Notes: generated by a model not told the origin, from the sequence alone. Positions 27,303-36,719 are shown, counted from the stretch's first letter. The stretch is 64,000 bases of DNA from Mycolicibacterium gadium (GCF_010728925.1 NZ_AP022608.1:310001-374000), one strand, 5' to 3'. Program-made: numbers and translations.

Positions 27303-28151
27303 TCATTGCGCCTCGAAGGCATAGAAGGCCTCGAACGTCGTTCCGTTGTCGGTCGAGCGGTGTATCTCCGATTCGGTTGCGACGAACACTTGTCCGCCAC
27401 CCGCAGCGAGCACAGCCTGCGGTCGCTGGCCCAAAGCATGCTTCGCCTGCCACGTCGCGCCGGAATCCTCGCTGACATACACCGTCCCGATGGCATTGAC
27501 CCCGATCACTGGGCCGTCGTCGGGCCAGCTTAGGAATACCAGTTGAGCTTGAGCGCCGACTGGTGTGAACGTCTTTGCTTGGTCGATGCTGCGTGCCAGT
27601 CCATCGGCGGTCGCCGCCAGGATCTCGTTCGCATTCTGGGGTGAGACCGCGATGTCGATTGCGCTGATGGCGGCGCGTCGATCCCACGTGCGCTTGTCTG
27701 GGCTCACCATGACGGTTCGGCTTCCGCTGTCGAGTCCGTAGACGATGCCGTGCCGGTAATCGAGCGAATGGAAATCGGCCTGGCCCTTCATCGATAGCGA
27801 GGACCACGACTGTCCGCCGTTGATGCTCTCAATCAACCCGAGATTCGGTGGATCATCTCGGTCGTCTTCGCCGGGATGTCCGCTGCCGAGAAAGTGGTCG
27901 GGTCCGGCGACGGTGAAGCCCATGAAGTCCTGCACGATGTCGCCGACAAGTTCGGGTTCACGCTCGTTGGCGAGCCGGTATACGCCGTAGTGCGTCCCGG
28001 CATACAGCGCGCCGTCGGCTCGATTGACGCCGAGGCCGTGGATGTGGGCCAGACCCCTGGTGTCGCGCTGGCTCAAGGTGGTGGCGCTGCTCGAGCACGC
28101 GCCAGCCGACAGCACCGTTACGCCGAGCAGGGCAATCAGCGTAGACCGCAT
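27303..28151 (-). CDS. Lipoprotein beta-propeller (sialidase/BNR-like)
   Basis: A 282-residue lipoprotein. The ATG at 28151 has GAGGAGAGC upstream, and a signal peptide ends in a lipobox (VLSAGACSSS). The mature part carries repeated blades with Asp-box-like turns (GGQSWSSL, SGATWQAKH, NGTTFEAF) and His-rich positions (LAHIHGLGVN, HFLGSGHPGE). This is the F510_1955/exo-sialidase-like propeller fold, often found in metal-stress loci without known enzymatic activity. It follows the ldtB gene on the same strand by 90 bp and may share its transcript. Confidence 0.75.
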   Translation of the reverse strand: MRSTLIALLGVTVLSAGACSSSATTLSQRDTRGLAHIHGLGVNRADGALYAGTHYGVYRLANEREPELVGDIVQDFMGFTVAGPDHFLGSGHPGEDDRDDPPNLGLIESINGGQSWSSLSMKGQADFHSLDYRHGIVYGLDSGSRTVMVSPDKRTWDRRAAISAIDIAVSPQNANEILAATADGLARSIDQAKTFTPVGAQAQLVFLSWPDDGPVIGVNAIGTVYVSEDSGATWQAKHALGQRPQAVLAAGGGQVFVATESEIHRSTDNGTTFEAFYAFEAQ

Positions 28152-28241
28152 GCTCTCCTCGTTTCATGCCCGCAACTCGCCGCTAGGAACCTGATCGTTG
28201 TCGTCCGGCGCGCCGTGTTCGTGCCCATACAGTCGGCGGCG

Positions 28242-29462
28242 TCAGAGGTTTGCGTTGCCCGCCCGCCACTGCTCCCAGGGGATGTTCCAGTCCCCGAGAC
28301 CGTCGGTACCCGACAGCGTCGGGCCTAGCGTGTTGACGACCTCGACGATGTCGCCGCGTTTGGTGTTGTCGTAGAACCAGATCGCATTGGCCGGGCTGAC
28401 GTTGAGGCAGCCGTGGCTCACATTGGTGCTGCCCTGGCTGCCCGTCGACCACGGTGCCGAGTGCACATAGATACCGCTGTAGGACATCTGCGTGGCCCAA
28501 TCCACCTCGAGGCGGTACCCCTCTGGCGAATTGACGGGCACACCGTAGGTCGAGGAGTCCATGATCAGGTGTGAATACCGGTCACCGATGATGTAGGCGC
28601 CGTTGTCAGTGGGCGTGCTGTCCTTGCCCATGGATAGAGGCATGGTTCTAACGACTTCACCGTTGCGCCGCACGGTCAGCGTCTTGGTGTTGTCGTCGGC
28701 GGTGGCGATGACCACGTCGCCAATGGTGAACCGCGTGGTGATGTCCTCCTGGCCAAAAAGGCCGTCACCGAGATCCACACCGTAAGTGTTGGCCGCCACC
28801 TCGACCGTGGTGCCTGGCTTCCAGTATTCGGCTGGGCGCCAACGCACTTCGCGGCTGTTGAGCCAGTAGAACGCACCTTCGACCTTCGGGTTGGTGGTCA
28901 CCGTGATGGCGTTCTGCGCCGCTAATCGATTGGGGATGTCCTCATCGAAGCGGACCGCGATGGGCTGTCCTATACCGACCACTTCACCCTCATTGGGCAT
29001 GACGTAGGGCATCGTCAGGTTCTCGGGTGACTGCGTCTGAAACGTCATGCTGTTGCGCGCAACGCCGCTGAGTCCGAGCGCCTCGGCGGTCAGCGTGTAT
29101 TCCTTGTTGTAGCCCAGCGGCTCGGCCGTTGCCCAGGTCAGTCCGTCGGGGCTCATCTGGCCGTCGACCGGATCGCCCTCTTCGTTGACCATGGTGACCG
29201 CGCCCAGAACGCCCTCACCAGCGCTCACAGTCACGGGGGAATCCACCGGAACGCCGACGTCGCCGTCGGTTACCGACGACTGCAGCGTGGGCACCAGCAG
29301 GTCGCTGAACGGGTCGCCCTTGTCCGTGATCACGTGAGGCGACGGTGCTACCGCGTTGCTGCTGCAGGCGCTGAGCGCCAACGCCACAGTGGAAGCCACC
29401 GCAAAACCGATCAGGCCGAACCGATATCTACGCCGTCCGGTCACCGAATCAGACCGCAGCAT
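28242..29462 (-). CDS. ldtB: L,D-transpeptidase of the LdtMt2/LdtB type (lipoprotein)
   Basis: A 406-residue lipoprotein closely matching my memory of M. tuberculosis LdtMt2: lipobox ALSACSS, then two Ig-like domains ([16 protein letters not shown]..; [24 protein letters not shown]). The YkuD domain has the catalytic stretch [20 protein letters not shown], and the C-terminal cap is [13 protein letters not shown]. The ATG at 29462 follows GGGGGAAG. It makes 3-3 cross-links, the bulk of mycobacterial peptidoglycan bridges in stationary phase. This is an extra copy in an accessory region. A TCTACT-N6-GTACGTAC dyad lies about 220 bp upstream. Confidence 0.93.
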   Translation of the reverse strand: MLRSDSVTGRRRYRFGLIGFAVASTVALALSACSSNAVAPSPHVITDKGDPFSDLLVPTLQSSVTDGDVGVPVDSPVTVSAGEGVLGAVTMVNEEGDPVDGQMSPDGLTWATAEPLGYNKEYTLTAEALGLSGVARNSMTFQTQSPENLTMPYVMPNEGEVVGIGQPIAVRFDEDIPNRLAAQNAITVTTNPKVEGAFYWLNSREVRWRPAEYWKPGTTVEVAANTYGVDLGDGLFGQEDITTRFTIGDVVIATADDNTKTLTVRRNGEVVRTMPLSMGKDSTPTDNGAYIIGDRYSHLIMDSSTYGVPVNSPEGYRLEVDWATQMSYSGIYVHSAPWSTGSQGSTNVSHGCLNVSPANAIWFYDNTKRGDIVEVVNTLGPTLSGTDGLGDWNIPWEQWRAGNANL

Positions 29463-29683
29463 TTCACTTCCCCCTTCTGTCCTCCCGCTCGAAGTAAGCG
29501 GCAGGCGCCGAGCTCCTGTCATCGCCACCATCGTCGCGCTTGCCAACTCGGCCATGGTCACCTCCAGAGTTGCTGCCCCGTATATGGCTCAACTAGTCGT
29601 TCGTTAAAGATTCGGTAAAGTCTTGCCAGATGGGCCGCTGCCTGCGCCGAATGTTGACTCCGCTGATGTTGAGCCGACCCAGC

Positions 29684-29711
29684 GTCTACTATCTGCGTAC
29701 GTACATACTAG
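29684..29711. promoter_or_regulatory. Candidate BlaI-family operator upstream of ldtB
   Basis: GTCTACT (29684-29690), 6 bp, GTACGTAC (29697-29704), then ATACTAG. It shares both blocks with the sites at 25997 and 43897. It is ~220 bp upstream of the minus-strand ldtB start. Confidence 0.5.
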
Positions 29712-29884
29712 CGGTCTTCGATACACAGCAGGCCGGTTGAAAGCCCGTCGTCGCTAGGCGGATTAGTGTGCGAGTTCGCGGCGGCTCGTCGTCAAGTGGC
29801 CTCCTGTCGATCCGCCGAACATCTCGCGTTGATTCGTGCAGAAGAGCTGGGCCCCACTGCGGCCGTGGCAGAGGGTCCAGCTAC

Positions 29885-29901
29885 TACTATGAAGGATAGT
29901 A
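29885..29901. promoter_or_regulatory. Perfect TACTA-N7-TAGTA dyad
   Basis: TACTATGAAGGATAGTA. It matches the sites at 40837 and 43902 in both half-sites, in the 7-bp spacing and in the TG that follows TACTA at 29885 and 40837; the third copy reads in the opposite orientation. BlaI/MecI/CopY repressors bind dyads of this kind. It precedes two overlapping micro-ORFs starting 33 bp downstream. Confidence 0.65.
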
Positions 29902-29933
29902 TGTAACGGAACCGTATGCCTGAGGGAGCTCAT

Positions 29934-30040
29934 ATGGGTAGCGGTTCACTGCTTCGTGTTGTGTATGACGCAGTGGGGGAGTGGCGATGAGGAGAAAAGT
30001 TCTAGTGCGCCGACTCACGCCGGGCGGTGAAGTGCGGTGA
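29934..30040 (+). CDS. Two overlapping micro-ORFs (18 and 17 residues), possible peptides or gene remnant
   Basis: ATG 29934 (preceded by TGAGGGAGCT) opens an 18-residue frame ending TGA 29990. A second ATG at 29987 overlaps it by 4 bp and runs 17 residues to 30040 (MRRKVLVRRLTPGGEVR). Proximity to a perfect dyad, a usable ribosome site and ATGA coupling suggest real translation. However, such short frames occur by chance, and this may be the stub of a deleted gene. Confidence 0.3.
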
Positions 30041-30858
30041 TTGCGGCCGACTACTGAATTGCCTGGGCGAACATAGATCCTGGGAGGCGGACGGCGCTCG
30101 CCAAAACCTGCTCCCGGGCGGCGCGCGACGCTGACCGCCTGCCCTTCAAACCGTTGCGCTGATCAGGATCGCAGCCCTGCTGGCACATGCGAGCGAGGGT
30201 CGACCGCGACTTCACTGAACAGCTGGTCTATGCAAACGACGCCGACGCGGTGATAAGGATCCTGACGATTACCAGACCAAATCCTCTTCGCCATTGACAC
30301 CCAGCAGTGCCCCGGAGCGCAGAGCTTGATGAAACAGCTGGGCGCGATTCCCGCACAGCTCGCGTTGCGCGATGTCGTGTCGAGCGATGTCGAGGTCCAC
30401 AGGTGAAACTGCCACCGAGCGCTCGACGCTGGGCGGAGCATGCTGTCATGGCGGCCACGGGTCGCGGTGTCGGGGACGCTGTCCACCGCGGCCCGGCGGT
30501 AAGCAGCATGTGGGAATCGACCCAGACGGGCAGGTACTGGAGTCAGCCAGCAGCTACGGCTAGGTCGGCGTTCATTCACTGCGCACCCGCGGCATGTCGC
30601 CGTACCTGGTAGGCATCATCGAATCCTGAACTGTGTTTATCCGACACACACAGTTCAGTCGCCATGGCCAGTAGCGATTGGGTCGCGGCGTGGCGTTGTC
30701 GTTGCCGCCGCGCCTATCGCTCTGTTGGTGGCTTGAGACCAGAAGTGCTCTGCCCGAGTTGTCCGTTCGCATAGACAATGTCGATGCCATTTCGTAACCT
30801 ATTCGAGATCTACGTACTTTCACCGGACTTCGGCCATCGCAGTTAAGGATCGTCCGTC
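30041..30858. other. 820 bp without a recognised gene
   Basis: Open frames on both strands between 30163 and 30612 show no family resemblance or ribosome sites. The end holds TACGTACT at 30811-30818, a half-site of the dyads described elsewhere, 40 bp before the NlpC/P60 gene start. Confidence 0.4.
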
Positions 30859-31971
30859 TTGAAACTCGCCCGCGCACATCGAACGGTTCACTCGTTGAAG
30901 CGGTGGCTTTTCGGAGCCGTTGCGGCTGTGGCGGTGGTGGGCTCGATGGTGGCCGGCAATGTCAGCGCCGATCCGGCCACCGATGCGCTGGCCAGGCTTA
31001 ACGAGTTGTCCCGCACGGCCGAACAGACCACCGAGGCCATGCACTCGGCACAGTTGGACTTGGACGCCAAACTGGCCGCGCAGCAAGCGGCTGAGGAGCG
31101 CAAGGCCGCCGATCAGGCGGCACTGGAATCGGCCAGGGCAGAATTGAGTAAGTATCAAGGCGTCGTCGATGAGGTGGCGGCGACGATGTACATGGGTGGT
31201 CGCGCCGATGGACTGACGGTGATATTGACCGCCGACTCGCCGCAACAGCTGATCGATCAACTTTCGGTGGAGCGGGCGATGGGCACCGAGATGGCCGACC
31301 AGATGCGGGCCTTCCAGAAGGCCAACGAGCGGGCGGTCGTGGCGACGCGGGCGTCAACGGCGTCGGTTGAAGCAGCGCGTTCGGCGGCGGAGCAGGCGGC
31401 GGCGGTGCGCGCGGAGTTGCAGTCCAAACAGAGTGAGCTGCAGCGTCGAATCGCCGCGGTCCAGGCGCAGTACGAAGCCTTGACTCCTGATCAGCGCACT
31501 GCGTTGGCCGATCCGGGCCCGCCACCCCCGCCATTACCGGCTACGCCGGCCCCGGCTGACCCGGCGATTATCGCCATGCCCGGCCAGCCGCCCGTCGAGA
31601 GCGCAGTGCCGCCGGCGGCGCCCAGCGGCGAGGGGACTGCTGTGGTGCAGGCAGCGTTGTCGCGCGTGGGCTCGCCGTATTCGTGGGGCGCGACCGGGCC
31701 GAATGCCTTTGACTGCTCGGGGCTCATCAAGTGGGCCTTTTTGCAGAATGGAAAGTCGCTACCGCGTTCGAGCCAGGCGCTGGCCCAGGGAGGTCAACCG
31801 GTGGCGGTCTCGGACCTTCAACCTGGTGACATCGTGACGTTCTACTCGGACGTGTCTCATGCCGGTATCTATATCGGCGACGGGATGATGGTGCACGCCT
31901 CGACGTACGGCACACCGGTGAAGGTGGCGCCCATCGGGAACGCTCCGATCCACAATGCGCGCCGCTATTAG
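30859..31971 (+). CDS. NlpC/P60 peptidoglycan endopeptidase, RipC-like
   Basis: A 370-residue secreted hydrolase starting at TTG 30859 (AAGGAT upstream). A signal peptide/anchor (~15-38) is followed by a long coiled coil (LARLNELSRTAEQTTEAMHS..) like RipC, a Pro-rich linker (~215-255) and an NlpC/P60 domain. The catalytic Cys is in AFDCSGLIKWAF and the His in VSHAGIYIGDG, then MVHASTYGTPVKV. In M. tuberculosis RipC cleaves D-Glu-mDAP bonds and is activated through its coiled coil by FtsEX. It converges on the hydrolase gene 12 bp away. A TACGTACT half-site lies 40 bp upstream. Confidence 0.9.
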   Translation: MKLARAHRTVHSLKRWLFGAVAAVAVVGSMVAGNVSADPATDALARLNELSRTAEQTTEAMHSAQLDLDAKLAAQQAAEERKAADQAALESARAELSKYQGVVDEVAATMYMGGRADGLTVILTADSPQQLIDQLSVERAMGTEMADQMRAFQKANERAVVATRASTASVEAARSAAEQAAAVRAELQSKQSELQRRIAAVQAQYEALTPDQRTALADPGPPPPPLPATPAPADPAIIAMPGQPPVESAVPPAAPSGEGTAVVQAALSRVGSPYSWGATGPNAFDCSGLIKWAFLQNGKSLPRSSQALAQGGQPVAVSDLQPGDIVTFYSDVSHAGIYIGDGMMVHASTYGTPVKVAPIGNAPIHNARRY

Positions 31972-31982
31972 CAGTGCGATGG

Positions 31983-32777
31983 TCAGCCGCTGAAGAAGTC
32001 GGCGGTGCGCTGAGTCCAGGTTTTGACGTCGTCGACGGTGCGGGCGATGTGCAGTGTCGAGTTCGGGATTAACTGCGCGAGTCGCTGTGCGGTGGACACC
32101 GGATGCAGCGCGTCGGTGTCCCACGCAAGTATCAGGGTGGGATGCGGCAGTGAGGCCAGCTTCGCGGGCTCAGGCAGGTCGGACAGTCCCGCTCCGCGCA
32201 GCGCTGACGACACCACGACATCGTCAACGTCCGGAGTGAACTTGCCCTGCGGATACTCGGCGAAAATCGGTAGCGACGGCGCGTCAGCCCACTGTCGGCG
32301 CCACGCGGCGGCGCCGATATCGTCGATGAGATCAGCTGTGTCGAAGTACCACTGCCGGAGCTGGTGGGGGCCTGACTCCCATGCCACGGGAGGAATGAGA
32401 AGAGCCAGTCGCCTGAATCGGTGGGGAGCGGTCAGCGCCGCGTACAGTGCCGCGGCTGCTCCCAGGGAGGAGCCGGCGAAGTCGATCGGTTCGTCGATGC
32501 CGGCGGCGTCGAGGAGATCGAGAAGATCGTCGGCAGCTTGTTCGAAGCGGTAGTCGGCAGGTTTCGACCGGCCGGTGGAGCGTCCGTGCCCGCGCTGGTC
32601 GTAGGCGAGCAGTCGGCGATCTGCAGCGATGGCGTCGATATCGAACAGGCCCAACTCCCGCACAGCCGCCCTGCTGAGCAGAATGCCATGGGCATAGCCG
32701 AATGGCCGTCCGTCGCCCCTTACCTCATAGGCGATCGTGACCTCGTCCGGTGTGGTGTATAGCGCTTCGGCCACCAT
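31983..32777 (-). CDS. Alpha/beta hydrolase under a copper-type operator
   Basis: A 264-residue alpha/beta-hydrolase. Nucleophile elbow FAGSSLGAAAALY (Ser), oxyanion region AHGILLS, Asp in LILAWDTDALHPV, and a C-terminal segment in which the catalytic His position (TLHIARTVDDVKTW) is not certain. The ATG at 32777 follows GGGAGGG. An ATACCC/GGGTAT palindrome ends 18 bp upstream, so it should be copper-regulated. A second hydrolase of the same general type at 62164 also sits behind such boxes. The substrate is unknown; esterase or peroxidase-like activity are both possible. Confidence 0.8.
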   Translation of the reverse strand: MVAEALYTTPDEVTIAYEVRGDGRPFGYAHGILLSRAAVRELGLFDIDAIAADRRLLAYDQRGHGRSTGRSKPADYRFEQAADDLLDLLDAAGIDEPIDFAGSSLGAAAALYAALTAPHRFRRLALLIPPVAWESGPHQLRQWYFDTADLIDDIGAAAWRRQWADAPSLPIFAEYPQGKFTPDVDDVVVSSALRGAGLSDLPEPAKLASLPHPTLILAWDTDALHPVSTAQRLAQLIPNSTLHIARTVDDVKTWTQRTADFFSG

Positions 32778-32794
32778 CGAACCCTCCCTATAGG

Positions 32795-32811
32795 ATACCC
32801 CTATAGGGTAT
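32795..32811. promoter_or_regulatory. CsoR/RicR-type operator between hydrolase and methyltransferase genes
   Basis: ATACCCCTATAGGGTAT, a perfect palindrome with 6-bp arms and a 5-bp centre. It lies between the divergent hydrolase (minus) and the decayed methyltransferase (plus) and probably served both. Confidence 0.8.
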
Positions 32812-32869
32812 ATCTTGCCGCCGGAACGGGTACGGCGGCCTCAGAGCGGCAGTCGGGTGGTGAGGAGGA

Positions 32870-33530
32870 ATGGCCGACGCAAGTCCCAAACAGCGGTGAG
32901 GCCAGGCGCAAGTACCGCGGTCTGGCGGAGGCTTACGACAAACCGATCCGGTTGATCGCACCGATGCGGCGTCGCGTCAGAACTTCTGCGTCTACAGCCG
33001 TGCGATCAGGTGTTGGACACGGGGTGTGGCACCGGCGCCAGCTTCGCAGCTTTGCGTGAGGCGGTTGGGCCGACCGGTCGCGTGACAGGCGAGGAGATGG
33101 CCGCCGTGGCACGCAGGTGAATCGACGATCAAGGTTGGGACAACGTCGAGGTTGTGGTCGGAGATTCCACGGTGGTCCCGTTCCTCACCGGGGTCGATGC
33201 CGTCTTGTTCTTCCTCGTGCATGACCTGACGCGCCTACCTAGGGCTGTGGAACGTGCCGCGGCCGCGGGCGCCCAGGCGCTCGAGTTGTGGCTTCGGCGC
33301 AGTGCGCGCCACCCACCGCATGGCATTTCCGGTCAACGTGGTCGTCAAGACCATCGCCCGCCGCTACATGACGACGCTTGAGGGCTTCGACGCACCGTGG
33401 AGCCATCTGACGGAATTCGTTACGGATGTATGGGTCCGCTGAGCGCTGGTCGGGAGCGCCTACGTCGCGGCGGGACGCATAACCCGAGAGCCCGACGAGA
33501 CGTGTCCGCGACACCAGGCGACATCGAGAA
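32870..33530 (+). pseudogene. Degraded SAM-dependent methyltransferase
   Basis: ATG 32870 has a strong ribosome site (TGAGGAGGA). It closes after nine codons, but other frames carry in order: RKYRGLAEAYDKPIRL, a SAM-binding glycine motif (DTGCGTGASFAALREAVG), a GVDAVLFFLVHDLTRLP segment and ATHRMAFPVNVVVKTIARRY..WSHLTEFV. These fit a class I methyltransferase with several frameshifts. It faces the copper-type operator at 32795. Confidence 0.7.
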
Positions 33531-33638
33531 GATTCACAACGCAGTCAACGGTCTTTACCGATTCTTCATCGAATATGGAGCCGACCCTTAGGTCCTGGCT
33601 ACACGCTGGTATGCGCGTCACGATGAAAGGAAATTCGC

Positions 33639-34298
33639 GTGCAAATGAACCGGTTAGTTGGCATCGCCGCTGCTGCGATCGCAGCCACGGCGGTTTTGGG
33701 TGCCTGTAGCAACGATTCGGCGAGCAACCACGATATGTCGTCGATGACGACGTCGGCGGTGGGGTCGCCTCCATCGACATCGGCCGGCGGCGATACGCGG
33801 GCGCAGGCCCACAACGACGCGGATGCCATGTTCGCGCAGGGGATGATCCCGCATCATCAGCAGGCGATTGAGATGAGCGACATGCTGTTGGCCAAGCAGG
33901 GAATAGACCCCGGCGTGGTGTCGCTGGCCAACCAGATCAAGGCGGCTCAGGGTCCCGAGATCGAGCAGATGCGGGGCTGGCTGGCCGATTGGGGTGTGGC
34001 CACGACGACCGCTCCGGGTGGGGGCATGCCGGGCATGCCGGGCCATGACATGGGCGATATGGGCGGCCAGGGCATGATGTCCGAGCAGGACATGGCCGAT
34101 CTGCGCGACGCCCAAGGTGTGGACGCCAGCAGGTTGTTCCTAACGCAGATGATCGAGCACCACAAAGGCGCGATCACCATGGCGCAGACCGAGGTCGACG
34201 GTGGAAAATTCGCGCCCGCGGTCGAGATGGCACGGTCGATCATCACCTCGCAGCAGAAGGAAATCGACACGATGCAGCAGATGCTCACCTCCTTGTAG
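33639..34298 (+). CDS. DUF305 lipoprotein, Met/His-rich
   Basis: A 219-residue lipoprotein (GTG 33639; AAAGGAAA upstream) with lipobox VLGACSN. The DUF305 domain occupies ~50-219 in two helical halves with the conserved HN/MIPHHQQAIEMS and MIEHHKGAITMAQ motifs. Between them lies a Met/Gly-rich loop (GGGMPGMPGHDMGDMGGQGMM) suited to Cu(I) binding. DUF305 proteins are four-helix, ferritin-like and frequently placed in copper-resistance loci in actinobacteria. It is followed by a hairpin and the convergent two-component system of the multicopper oxidase. Confidence 0.85.
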   Translation: MQMNRLVGIAAAAIAATAVLGACSNDSASNHDMSSMTTSAVGSPPSTSAGGDTRAQAHNDADAMFAQGMIPHHQQAIEMSDMLLAKQGIDPGVVSLANQIKAAQGPEIEQMRGWLADWGVATTTAPGGGMPGMPGHDMGDMGGQGMMSEQDMADLRDAQGVDASRLFLTQMIEHHKGAITMAQTEVDGGKFAPAVEMARSIITSQQKEIDTMQQMLTSL

Positions 34299-34324
34299 GC
34301 CGTAGAGCTGTTGGGCCTAGGTGT

Positions 34325-34355
34325 CCCCGTGCCGGTATTGACTGCCGGTGCGGGG
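34325..34355. terminator. Hairpin between convergent genes
   Basis: CCCCGTGCCGG (34325-34335) can pair with CCGGTGCGGGG (34345-34355), an 11-bp stem with two G-U pairs and a 9-nt loop. There is no T-tract. It lies between the DUF305 gene and the convergent histidine kinase gene. Confidence 0.4.
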
Positions 34356-34441
34356 CGCCCAACGAGTGAGCGCCATGGCAAGTTGTAGCAAGGCAGAATG
34401 TGCGCGATCGCTATCGAAGAGCACCCGCCACCGGCGCGCTG

Positions 34442-35620
34442 TCATCGGGTACGTGAACGTTCCTTATGCCTGGGCGGCGGTGCTGGCGTGCGCGGCGGCG
34501 ACGCAGCGCGGAGCGGAAGCGCAATGGTGACCGTTGTCCCGGTTCCCGGGCCCTGACTGCTGGCGCTGATCTGGCCGCCGTGGGCCTCGACGAGCGCCTT
34601 TGCGATGGCCAGGCCAAGCCCCGAGCCGCCGTGGTCGCGGGCGCGCGCCGCATCGGCACGGTACAACCGTTCGAACACACGCGGGAGGTGCTCGGCAGCG
34701 ATGCCCTCGCCAGTGTCAGTGACGCGCAGCAGGAGTCGGTGACCATCGGTGTGGGCGTACACGTCGACCTGCCCGTGCGGGGGTGTGTGCCGTAGCGCGT
34801 TGTCGAGCAGGTTGGCCAGCACCTGGGTTAGTCGCTGGCCGTCGCCCCGCAACGGTGGCAGCTGGGTGGAGGGCAGATGCGTCGACAACGTCACCTGTTT
34901 GGTCCGGTAGCGCTCGCTGATTGCGGCCGAGGTCCGGGCGATAAGTGCGGCGATGTCGATGTCGGCGAACGCCATCGAGGTGGAGCTTTCCTCAGCCTGC
35001 GCCAGGGCCGCAACGTCCTCAGCGAAGCGCACCAGGCGCTGAGTCTGGTCGCGCAGCATCGCGGTGGTGTCGGGCGAAAGAGACCGAACGCCGTCCTCGA
35101 TGGCCTCGATGTAGGCCTGCAGAACCGCTACGGGCGTACGGATTTCGTGGGCGAGGTCACCGAACAGTTGGCGGCGTGTTGCGTCGACGGCCTGCAGCTG
35201 GGCTGCCATTTGGTTGAACCCGCCTGCCAGCGAGTCGAAGTCCTCACCGAGATGCGGCGGTGATACCCGGATGTCATAGCGGCCCTCGGCGACGGCGGTG
35301 GCCGCCGAGGCCACTTCAGTGATGGAGCGCTGCAGTCTGCGGCTGATGTACCAGCTGACCGCGAACGCGGTTACGGCCGAAACCGCAACAGCGCCGCCGA
35401 CCGATAACACTGTGGCGTACTGGTAGGCCTCTTCGGCGTGGAACTGCTCGGCGGAACCGGCGGAAACGCCGGCTCGGTGCAGGTGTTCACGAAACAGCGG
35501 CGGCCCGACGATCGCGGCGACAACCCAGGTGGTGATCGCGCCGGCCAGCAACACCATGGTTTGGGCGATCAGCAGTCGCATGCCGATACCGGGCCGGCGG
35601 CGCATCGGCGAGCCCATCAC
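34442..35620 (-). CDS. HAMP sensor histidine kinase
   Basis: A 392-residue membrane kinase with two transmembrane segments (~13-35 and ~72-93). They flank a short extracytoplasmic loop of ~35 residues (HLHRAGVSAGSAEQFHAEEAYQ), which contains His and Glu but no large sensor fold. Then come HAMP, the H-box (FGDLAHEIRTPVAVL), N-box (LLDNALRHTP) and G-boxes (DTGEGIAAEHL, GGSGLGLAIAKAL). Its start overlaps the response-regulator stop (ATGA). Divergent from a multicopper oxidase, it probably senses periplasmic copper or envelope stress, like CusS/CopS. The signal is not proven. Confidence 0.9.
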   Translation of the reverse strand: MMGSPMRRRPGIGMRLLIAQTMVLLAGAITTWVVAAIVGPPLFREHLHRAGVSAGSAEQFHAEEAYQYATVLSVGGAVAVSAVTAFAVSWYISRRLQRSITEVASAATAVAEGRYDIRVSPPHLGEDFDSLAGGFNQMAAQLQAVDATRRQLFGDLAHEIRTPVAVLQAYIEAIEDGVRSLSPDTTAMLRDQTQRLVRFAEDVAALAQAEESSTSMAFADIDIAALIARTSAAISERYRTKQVTLSTHLPSTQLPPLRGDGQRLTQVLANLLDNALRHTPPHGQVDVYAHTDGHRLLLRVTDTGEGIAAEHLPRVFERLYRADAARARDHGGSGLGLAIAKALVEAHGGQISASSQGPGTGTTVTIALPLRAASPPRTPAPPPRHKERSRTR

Positions 35621-36360
35621 TGCCCGCTTCCCATGCGGTATCCCACCCCACGAACGGTGATGACGTAGCGCGGCGCGCCCGGATCATCACCCAGCTTGCG
35701 TCGCACATGCCCGACATGGACATCAACGAGGTGTTCGTTACCGACCCAGGGTCCCTCACGCACCGTCTCGAGCAACTGACGCCGGCTCAACACCACGCCC
35801 GGACGCGCTGACAAGGCGGCGAGAATGTCAAATTCGGTGCGGGTCAACAGAATCGGTTCACCCTGCAGGGACACTTCACGCGCCGCCACATCGATACGCA
35901 GCGGCCCAAAGCACAACGGAGCCGCCTCATCGGCGCCGCGGTCGGGTGCAGCGCGGGGGCGCCGCAGCATCGCGCGGATTCGGGCCACCAGCTCCCGCGG
36001 ACTGAAAGGTTTGGCGACGTAATCATCGGCACCAACGGTGAGCCCCACGATCGTGTCCATCTCGGTGTCGCGGGCGGTGAGCATGACTACGTAGGCGTCG
36101 GAGAAGGTGCGCAGCTTGCGGCACACCTCCAACCCATCCATGCCCGGTAGCCCCAGGTCGAGAACCACTACGTCGGGATCAAAGTCGCGGGCCACGGTGA
36201 CAGCATCGGGACCGTTGTCAACGATGCGGGTGGCGAAGTGCTCGCGGGTGAGATAGCTCGCCACGACCTCGGCCAGCGCCGCTTCATCATCAACGACGAG
36301 TGCCCGATAGCCTCGCGCAGCGCCACCGGAGGGCGCTGATGTGTTGTTCATGGCCTTCAT
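35617..36360 (-). CDS. OmpR/PhoB-family response regulator
   Basis: A 247-residue regulator (start MKAMNNTSAP; ATG 36351 is an alternative). The receiver domain has the acidic pocket (VVDDE), phospho-acceptor Asp in VVVLDLGLPGMDG, and T and K in LTARD and VAKPF. The C-terminal winged helix is of the OmpR type (LTRTEFDILAALSARPGVVLSRRQLL..VDVHVGHVRRKLG..RGVGYRMG). Co-translated with the kinase. Divergent from the small membrane protein and multicopper oxidase genes, which are its likely targets. Confidence 0.93.
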   Translation of the reverse strand: MKAMNNTSAPSGGAARGYRALVVDDEAALAEVVASYLTREHFATRIVDNGPDAVTVARDFDPDVVVLDLGLPGMDGLEVCRKLRTFSDAYVVMLTARDTEMDTIVGLTVGADDYVAKPFSPRELVARIRAMLRRPRAAPDRGADEAAPLCFGPLRIDVAAREVSLQGEPILLTRTEFDILAALSARPGVVLSRRQLLETVREGPWVGNEHLVDVHVGHVRRKLGDDPGAPRYVITVRGVGYRMGSGQ

Positions 36361-36476
36361 CGTGCCCGGTGAGCGCGACGTGTTGACGCCCCGCACCATT
36401 CTTCAACGAATCTTCACACGACCCTTATCGGCTCGCCGGTGTGCCGCCTTCATGGTGGTGAGCGAAGGAGAACGAT

Positions 36477-36719
36477 ATGGGTATGGGATGGGCGCCCGCG
36501 GCGTTCGAAACCGCCGGCGACTGGCACCTCTGGCTGGCGCTGACCGGTGTAGTGGTGTTGTGCTGGGGGCTCGTCGTTGCCGCCACAGCGACATTGTTCG
36601 GTCGCCCGGCCGGCGGGCGCCACGGTCGCCCCCTGGAAGCAGCCCGTCATGCGGGTGCTGCCGGCAGTAAAAAGCCACTGGATCACCATGCACCGCAAGC
36701 GGGCATCGGCAATGGTTGA
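36477..36719 (+). CDS. Small membrane protein upstream of the multicopper oxidase
   Basis: An 80-residue protein (ATG 36477, GAAGGAGAACGAT upstream) with one strong membrane helix (LWLALTGVVVLCWGLVVAATATLF). An N-terminal Met/Trp/His patch (MGMGWAPAAFETAGDWHLW) precedes it and a basic, His-containing tail follows. Its stop overlaps the oxidase start region by 8 bp, so the two are co-expressed. Similar SHOCT-like or small membrane proteins precede copper oxidases in several mycobacteria. The function is unknown. Confidence 0.7.
   Translation: MGMGWAPAAFETAGDWHLWLALTGVVVLCWGLVVAATATLFGRPAGGRHGRPLEAARHAGAAGSKKPLDHHAPQAGIGNG

Noticed and set aside
26926..27807. A 293-residue minus-strand open frame
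   Set aside because: Overlaps the lipoprotein gene out of frame; only its C-terminal part coincides with the adenylate cyclase remains.
30163..30612. Opposed open frames of 101-138 residues
   Set aside because: No ribosome sites or recognisable motifs; both strands open equally, as expected from composition.
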